From: B75-G9 sp964564905
GTDB lineage: Archaea; Hadarchaeota; Hadarchaeia; Hadarchaeales; Hadarchaeaceae
DNA length: 9,167 bases
Direction of reading: 5' to 3'
Assembly: GCA_964564905.1 (NCBI GenBank)
Contig: CAZMCI010000037.1
Location: 1-9,167 of the forward strand
The notes beneath the pieces are model-generated. The model saw only the letters and a list, made by a program, of their open reading frames with translations. It was not told the DNA's origin and made no database searches. The translations under genes were made by a program, and so were the position numbers. Of the stretch, positions 4,971-9,167 are shown one piece after another. How positions within the stretch are numbered: the stretch's first letter is position 1; the number at the start of each line of letters is the position of its first letter.

Positions 4971-5162
4971 CTACTCTTTTATCACTTGACGGTGAAACTC
5001 TGAAAGGTGTTCAGGTGCCCCGCCGGAAGTATGGACACATGGTAGGACCGCTTCCATCTCCTCCCCCACCTCAAAAATGTCGTTTCTGCAGATACGGACG
5101 TCCATGCCCGTACCATAAAAAGAAGGGCCAATCTTGAGGGCTTTATCTGATTCCAAGCACAT
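4971..5162 (-). CDS. Unrecognised small ORF between dapB and asd
   Basis: About 63 residues from ATG 5162; ATG 5180 and ATG 5105 are alternatives. I recognise no family. It is acidic to neutral, with Cys residues in 'RICRND' and 'LPCVH' and an additional CGMC if the longer start is used. It fills nearly the whole gap between dapB and asd, on the same strand, overlapping the dapB stop by 20 bp and ending 26 bp before the asd start. Codons begin with G or A in about 59 percent of positions, as real genes usually do. A competing plus-strand frame here is only about 37 percent. No membrane helix is present. It could be a small lysine-pathway accessory or a chance frame. Confidence 0.45.
   Translation of the reverse strand: MCLESDKALKIGPSFYGTGMDVRICRNDIFEVGEEMEAVLPCVHTSGGAPEHLSEFHRQVIKE
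4976..4984 (-). promoter_or_regulatory. Possible internal TATA element upstream of asd
   Basis: Read on the minus strand this is TGATAAAAG, about 24 nt upstream of GTG 4956 and about 35 nt upstream of ATG 4944. It could drive a separate asd-propeller transcript, leaderless or with a very short leader. It lies just upstream of the stop of the small ORF. Intergenic A/T runs give chance matches, so this is weak. Confidence 0.25.
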
Positions 5163-5938
5163 CCCACATATCTTGAACAACGCCCGGTTTTCCTTTCGTC
5201 ACCACATGACGGATGGCCCTTACGACCCCAACAGCGAATGTTTCACGACTGAGTGCTCGATGAACCACCTCGATTCGCTCCTGAGGGTTGTAAAATATCA
5301 CGGTATGTTCACCCACGACCTCGCCCTCTCTCACGGATTTGATCTTGATGCTCTCCTCGCTCCTGCCCAAGGTTTTTGCGACAATTTGTGCCGCTTTCTT
5401 CGCCGTCCCGCTTGGAGCATCCTTCTTGTGCACATGGTGGACTTCAACNNNNNNNNNNGACTTCAACTATCTCCACATCGTACCCCCCACCAAGCATTTC
5501 CGCTGCCCTCTCCACAGTTTTAAAAAACACGTTGACACCAACCGACATGTTCGGTGAGATGACTGCTCTGATCTTTTTTTCTCTGATGAGACGTTCAATT
5601 TCGGCCAGCTGCTCCTGTGTAAAACCTGTGGTTCCCACGACCAACGATATGCCCAGACTCGAGACTATTCTAATGTTTTGAAGTGCGGCATCTGCGTTCG
5701 TGAAATCCACCACCACATCGGGTTCAGATCTGAGGAGTACTTCCTCAAGCTTATCCGCACTTTGAATCGTTACACCGAGGGCACCCACACCTGCAAGTTC
5801 TCCAGCGTCTTTCTCTATATCGGGAGACCCCGGTGCATCTATGGCCCCGACCAGTTTCATGTCCCCCTGCTTTGAGATCTGACGCACGATGAGTTTTCCC
5901 ATACGTCCAGCCGCACCGCATACAGCGACTCTTATCAT
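5143..5938 (-). CDS. dapB: 4-hydroxy-tetrahydrodipicolinate reductase, interrupted by an assembly gap
   Basis: Reduces the DapA product to tetrahydrodipicolinate with NAD(P)H. The N-terminal half shows the dinucleotide-binding loop CGAAGRMGK (about 7-15), VVDFTNADAA, VGTTGFT and SPNMSVGVN. The C-terminal half shows the substrate-binding and catalytic signature HHVHKKDAPSGTA, then VREGEVVGEHTVIF and HRALSRETFAVG. Ten Ns (5449-5458) split the frame. The 9 bases GACTTCAAC occur on both sides of them, and dropping the Ns plus one copy (19 nt) leaves 777 nt, an exact 258-residue DapB reading YDVEIVEV-HHVHKKDAPSGTA. His161 and Lys165 would correspond to the E. coli catalytic His159 and Lys163. The ATG overlaps the dapA stop as ATGA, with GGTG six bases upstream as ribosome-binding site. 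Confidence 0.95.
5449..5458. other. Ten-N scaffold gap inside dapB
   Basis: A run of exactly ten Ns, flanked directly by GACTTCAAC on the left (5440-5448) and on the right (5459-5467). This looks like two contigs that overlap by nine bases but were joined with a placeholder gap. Confidence 0.9.
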
Positions 5939-6825
5939 TGTCGCACCAGCTTCATATCGGTCAAAACCCTGCGCAACTTTTCCCGATTTTCCGGTTCCAT
6001 CTCAACAAGTGGTAGCCTGAGTCCCCCAGCCGCTAGGCCCATCCAGTTCATGGCTGTCTTTACCGGACCTGGATTCGTCTCGATGAAGAGCGCCTTGAAT
6101 AAAGGTGCCAGCTCTTGATTTATTTTTTCTGCAGTTTTAACGTCCCCTGATCTGAACGATTCGACCAAGCCCGCCACCTTTCTTGGGACGAGATTTGACG
6201 CGACGGAGATGACTCCCACCCCACCAAGCTTCATTATCGCAAGTGTGTCCGAGTCGTTTCCGGAGGTCACGACGAAATCCTGCCCTTTCGTCAGCTCGAT
6301 TATTCGCTTTACTTGTTTCATGTCCCCCGTGGCCTCCTTCACCCCGACGATGTTCTTCAATTTGGCCAGTTTCTCCATGGTTTCCGGCAGAAGATTCACA
6401 CCTGTCCTGGACGGAATGTTGTAGATCACCTGAGGAAGATCGACCTCCTCAGCTATTTTCCTAAAGTGCGCATAGAGACCCCTCTGCGTCGGCTTGTTAT
6501 AATAAGGAACGACCAGCAGGGCACCGTCAGCTCCGATCTCCTTGGCGTGTTTGGTGAGCATGAGCGCCTCCCATGTGGAGTTGCTACCGGTTCCAGCCAA
6601 CACAGGGACTTTACCTTTTGCGGCATCCACCACGATCTCCACCACGCGATTGTGCTCCTCGTAAGAGAGGGTCGCACACTCTCCCGTAGTACCCACAGGA
6701 AGTAGTCCGTGGATCCCGTTCTCTATCTGGAATCTCACGTTTTCTCGAAGTCCATCTTCGTCTATTTCCCCTTTCTCGTCGAACGGGGTCACCATTGCCG
6801 TATACGCACCCTCGAACACGTTCAT
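5935..6825 (-). CDS. dapA: 4-hydroxy-tetrahydrodipicolinate synthase
   Basis: Condenses pyruvate with aspartate semialdehyde, the first committed lysine step. 296 residues, the usual length for this TIM-barrel family. Visible motifs are GTTGE (45-49, phosphate/pyruvate-binding Thr46-Thr47), PYYNKPTQ (107-114), YNIPSRTG (135-142, with the catalytic Tyr135 and carboxylate-binding Arg140), and VGVKEATGD (160-168, with Schiff-base Lys163). These align with E. coli Thr44/45, Tyr133, Arg138 and Lys161, favouring DapA over other NAL-superfamily lyases such as KDG aldolase, and the operon context agrees. The ATG overlaps the lysC stop as ATGA, and a GAGG lies 11 nt upstream. The stop overlaps the dapB start in the same way. 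Confidence 0.97.
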   Translation of the reverse strand: MNVFEGAYTAMVTPFDEKGEIDEDGLRENVRFQIENGIHGLLPVGTTGECATLSYEEHNRVVEIVVDAAKGKVPVLAGTGSNSTWEALMLTKHAKEIGADGALLVVPYYNKPTQRGLYAHFRKIAEEVDLPQVIYNIPSRTGVNLLPETMEKLAKLKNIVGVKEATGDMKQVKRIIELTKGQDFVVTSGNDSDTLAIMKLGGVGVISVASNLVPRKVAGLVESFRSGDVKTAEKINQELAPLFKALFIETNPGPVKTAMNWMGLAAGGLRLPLVEMEPENREKLRRVLTDMKLVRQ

Positions 6826-8051
6826 CCCTCTATTTTCCTCATTGCTCGCCTGAACAGTTTTAGCGCTTTGTCCCGGTCATCCCAGTTGACAAAGAAGCTT
6901 ATCGAGGCCCTGCTGGACAATATCTCCACTATGTTTATCCCAGCTTTGGCCACCGGCTCTGTAAGTTTGGCTATCACACCCGGTGTGTAAATAAACCGTT
7001 CGCTTTCCGCTACTATCATTGCCAAGCCCCCCTCGCTCGTTACGCTTTTCATGAGCCTGTTCCTGACCACTGCCTTGTGCATGAGCCTGAGCGCCTTTGT
7101 GGCGTCCTTCTCTGCCACGTACACCGAAAAGGATCTGGGACCGATCGAAACACCAAATATGTTTATCCCAGCCCGGCTGAGCGGACCCGCAGATCTTACG
7201 AGTATGCCCGGAGTCGTCTGCATTTTCTCCCCGACCACTGTCAACATGGCAAGCGGCTTTCCGTGTAATTTCACGCCCACGAATTCACGCTCCTTAGGTC
7301 CTGCTATGGTTGTGCCACCGGAAGATAAATCACCTCGCCTGAAATGTGTAACCCTTGCCTTTATCTCCGGGTCTTTGTACGACATGGCACGGGGATGCAT
7401 CACCTGAGCCCCGAAACGAGCAAGATCCCTCATCTCCTCCACGGTAATTTCTCCCACCAAAAGTGCGTTGGAAATCTTATTTGGGTCAGCGCTCATCACA
7501 CCCTCGACATCCGTAACTATGATCACCTCGTCCGCGTGTACACATTTGCCGATCAAAAAGCCCGTTATATCACTTCCTCCCCTTCCTATCGTGGTTATGT
7601 TCCCCTTGCGATCGCGCCCCAGGAAACCACATATGACCGGAACCACACCACGTCTCATCAAGGGTAGGATATATCGTTGAACCCTCCTTTTTGTCTCAGC
7701 AAGGTCAACATTTGCCATTCCGAAATTGCTATCCGTTATCACGGGCCATTCTCTTTGGGCAGGATCGACAAACCTAGCATCGACCCCCAGCTCACGCAGC
7801 GCTGCGGCGAAAACCCGAGCGCTGACGCGTTCGCCTAAAGCCATTATGAAATCCAACTCTTTTTTGCTAAAGCCTTGCTTTGCTGCATTGACTGCCCTAA
7901 GCAAGGCATCCGTGGTGTGTCCCATGGCTGAGACGACCACAGCGATTTGGCTGCCCTTCCGGTACTCGTTGAAAATCGCTTTGGCCCCAAGCCGAACCCG
8001 ATCTATGTCGGCTACGCTCGTCCCGCCGAATTTGACCACGAGACGTTTCAC
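6822..8051 (-). CDS. lysC: Aspartate kinase with tandem C-terminal ACT domains
   Basis: Phosphorylates aspartate to aspartyl-4-phosphate. From GTG 8051 the protein has 409 residues. The N-terminal kinase motif VKFGGTSVAD is at about 6-15, the mid-domain IGRGGSD at 155-161, and TDVEGVMSADP at 180-190, followed by FGAQVMHPRAM. Two ACT domains follow (about 271-330 and 344-405), the usual allosteric site for lysine and/or threonine; which effector cannot be read here. There is no fused homoserine dehydrogenase. GTG 8060 would add MAG, but GTG 8051 makes a GTGA overlap with the lysA stop, matching the other junctions, and gives the usual MKRLVVKFGG start with GGTG just upstream. The stop overlaps dapA as ATGA. 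Confidence 0.95.
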   Translation of the reverse strand: MKRLVVKFGGTSVADIDRVRLGAKAIFNEYRKGSQIAVVVSAMGHTTDALLRAVNAAKQGFSKKELDFIMALGERVSARVFAAALRELGVDARFVDPAQREWPVITDSNFGMANVDLAETKRRVQRYILPLMRRGVVPVICGFLGRDRKGNITTIGRGGSDITGFLIGKCVHADEVIIVTDVEGVMSADPNKISNALLVGEITVEEMRDLARFGAQVMHPRAMSYKDPEIKARVTHFRRGDLSSGGTTIAGPKEREFVGVKLHGKPLAMLTVVGEKMQTTPGILVRSAGPLSRAGINIFGVSIGPRSFSVYVAEKDATKALRLMHKAVVRNRLMKSVTSEGGLAMIVAESERFIYTPGVIAKLTEPVAKAGINIVEILSSRASISFFVNWDDRDKALKLFRRAMRKIEG

Positions 8052-9167
8052 TCCAGCCACCCAGGAACCCTGTCAAGCCGAGTCAGATCCTCAAATGTCT
8101 CTCTTCGTCGTACGATCTCTGCTTTGTCACCATTGACCAACACCATCGCAGGGCGTGGTTGAGCGGTATGCTGACTGGACATCACGATTCCATAAGCTCC
8201 GACATCGAAGATCACAGCCAGATCTCCCTGTTCGGCCTTGGGAAGTTTCCTTCCTTTTCCGAGAAAATCACCTGACTCGCAAAGTGGTCCAGCCACGTTG
8301 ACCACCACATCGTTTTTCTGGTCAAGTTTGTTCGCTAGCTCGATGTGGTGATATGCACCATATAGAGCAGGCCTAATCAGGGCGTTCATTCCTGCGTCCA
8401 CAGAAATCCAGGTCGGCATGCCGAACCTCTCCTTGATGTATCCAACCCTGGCCAGAAGGATCCCCGCATCGGCCACTAAGTACCGACCGGGTTCGAATAC
8501 CAGCACTGGTTCTTCAAGCCCGTGTTCCTTCACAAATCGTCTCACCACACTCGCCACCCTTTCTGCAACCCTTTCAGGTTGAAGTTCCTTCTCTCCGGGT
8601 TTGTATGGAATGCCGATCCCTCCACCAAGATCCACGTGAGAAATCGAAATGTCCAGTTTCTCCTTTACCTCCGCGACCAACGCCATAAGTTTCTCCGCCT
8701 CTTCTTCATAGGGAGCCGCATCAAGGATCTGTGAACCGATATGTGCATGGATGCCGACAACCTCCACATCTTTCATTTTGGCCGCTCGCTCGTACGCCTT
8801 GAGGGCCTGTCCACTGGCGACGTCGAATCCGAACTTGCTCTCGCGGAGTCCGGTGGCTATATAAGGATGGGTGGGAGCCCTCACATCCGGATTTACCCTA
8901 AATCCCACCCTCGCGCGTTTATCCATATGCGACGCTATCCTGTCCACAGCCTCCAGCTCCTGGAAATTGTCCACGTTTATCAGCACATCGTTGGCTATGG
9001 CAAGCTCCAGCTCCCGGGGGGTTTTGTAATTGCCGTTAAAGACGATGCGTTCTCCGGGAATACCTGCCCCAAGAGCTATCCTGAGTTCATTCTCGGAACT
9101 GACATCCGCGCCCGAACCTTCGCCCTGTAAGATCTTGACGATCGCGAGGTTCGAGTTCGCTTTCAAG
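8048..9167 (-). CDS. lysA: Diaminopimelate decarboxylase, 5' end beyond the window
   Basis: PLP-dependent fold-III decarboxylase making lysine from meso-diaminopimelate. About 372 C-terminal residues are visible; roughly 55-60 N-terminal residues lie past the right edge. The window opens on the PLP-lysine motif KANSN. Then come GSGADVSSENEL, GFRVNPDV, KFGF, HAHIGSQ (about 140-146), the phosphate loop VDLGGGIGIP (178-187), EPGRYLV (225-231), the active-site CESGDFLG (296-303), and the terminal DVGAYG (321-326). CESGD and the Gly-rich loop favour diaminopimelate over arginine or ornithine decarboxylase, and the neighbours agree. It is the most upstream visible gene of the operon. Its TGA overlaps the lysC GTG, so LysC translation is probably coupled. 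The promoter must lie beyond the window. Confidence 0.96.
   Translation of the reverse strand, partial: LKANSNLAIVKILQGEGSGADVSSENELRIALGAGIPGERIVFNGNYKTPRELELAIANDVLINVDNFQELEAVDRIASHMDKRARVGFRVNPDVRAPTHPYIATGLRESKFGFDVASGQALKAYERAAKMKDVEVVGIHAHIGSQILDAAPYEEEAEKLMALVAEVKEKLDISISHVDLGGGIGIPYKPGEKELQPERVAERVASVVRRFVKEHGLEEPVLVFEPGRYLVADAGILLARVGYIKERFGMPTWISVDAGMNALIRPALYGAYHHIELANKLDQKNDVVVNVAGPLCESGDFLGKGRKLPKAEQGDLAVIFDVGAYGIVMSSQHTAQPRPAMVLVNGDKAEIVRRRETFEDLTRLDRVPGWLE

Noticed and set aside
4986..5137. Plus-strand frame encoding a Cys- and Pro-rich peptide (CRFCRYGRPCPYH) in the dapB-asd gap
   Set aside because: It has poor purine-first codon bias, opposes the operon strand, and depends on sequence antisense to asd for its start. 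The minus-strand small ORF explains the same bases better.
5440..5467. Frameshift or pseudogene in dapB
   Set aside because: The disruption is caused only by the N-run and the duplicated nine bases; the protein is continuous once these are removed.

Overview
The window looks like a metagenomic or single-cell scaffold (it contains a run of 10 Ns) from an uncultured archaeon, probably a thermophile. The archaeal signs are: TATA-type promoter elements; tRNA genes interrupted by bulge-helix-bulge (BHB) introns; an initiator tRNA with an A1-U72 pair; and an aspartate-semialdehyde dehydrogenase of the archaeal/fungal type. The very GC-rich tRNA stems suggest growth at high temperature. I cannot fix the phylum from this sequence.

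Plus strand, 1-2922. A short gene (255-431) encodes a 58-residue CxxC-x17-CxxC zinc-ribbon protein with a Gly/Arg-rich N-terminus. It lies behind a TATA box and a leader that folds into two adjacent hairpins. Next come a tRNA-Ile(GAT) with a 15-nt intron (660-752), a signal-peptide plus multi-TM membrane protein (812-2065), a heavily interrupted initiator tRNA-Met (2045-2241), and a second membrane protein (2272-2922). The initiator tRNA is the standout feature. Its 75-nt mature sequence is split into five exons by four introns, at tRNA positions 10/11, 37/38, 45/46 and 59/60. All four show the same geometry of 3-nt bulges around a 4-nt central helix, and the gene begins inside the 3' end of the upstream CDS. 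The long open frame that crosses the tRNA (2065-2271) is not protein coding.

Minus strand, 9167-2903. A lysine/diaminopimelate (DAP) operon is transcribed right to left: lysA (5' end cut by the window edge), lysC, dapA, dapB, an unrecognised small ORF, asd, and a membrane-anchored TolB-like beta-propeller. lysA/lysC, lysC/dapA, dapA/dapB and asd/propeller are joined by 4-bp GTGA or ATGA overlaps, so translational coupling is likely. LysC and Asd convert aspartate to aspartate semialdehyde, DapA and DapB make tetrahydrodipicolinate, and LysA decarboxylates meso-DAP to lysine. The middle steps (DapL, or DapD/C/E, and DapF) are not in view. The N-run in dapB appears to be a false gap: 9 bp are duplicated on its two sides, and removing 19 nt restores a complete 258-residue DapB.

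The two gene blocks converge at 2903-2922, where the second membrane protein and the propeller gene overlap tail to tail by 20 bp.
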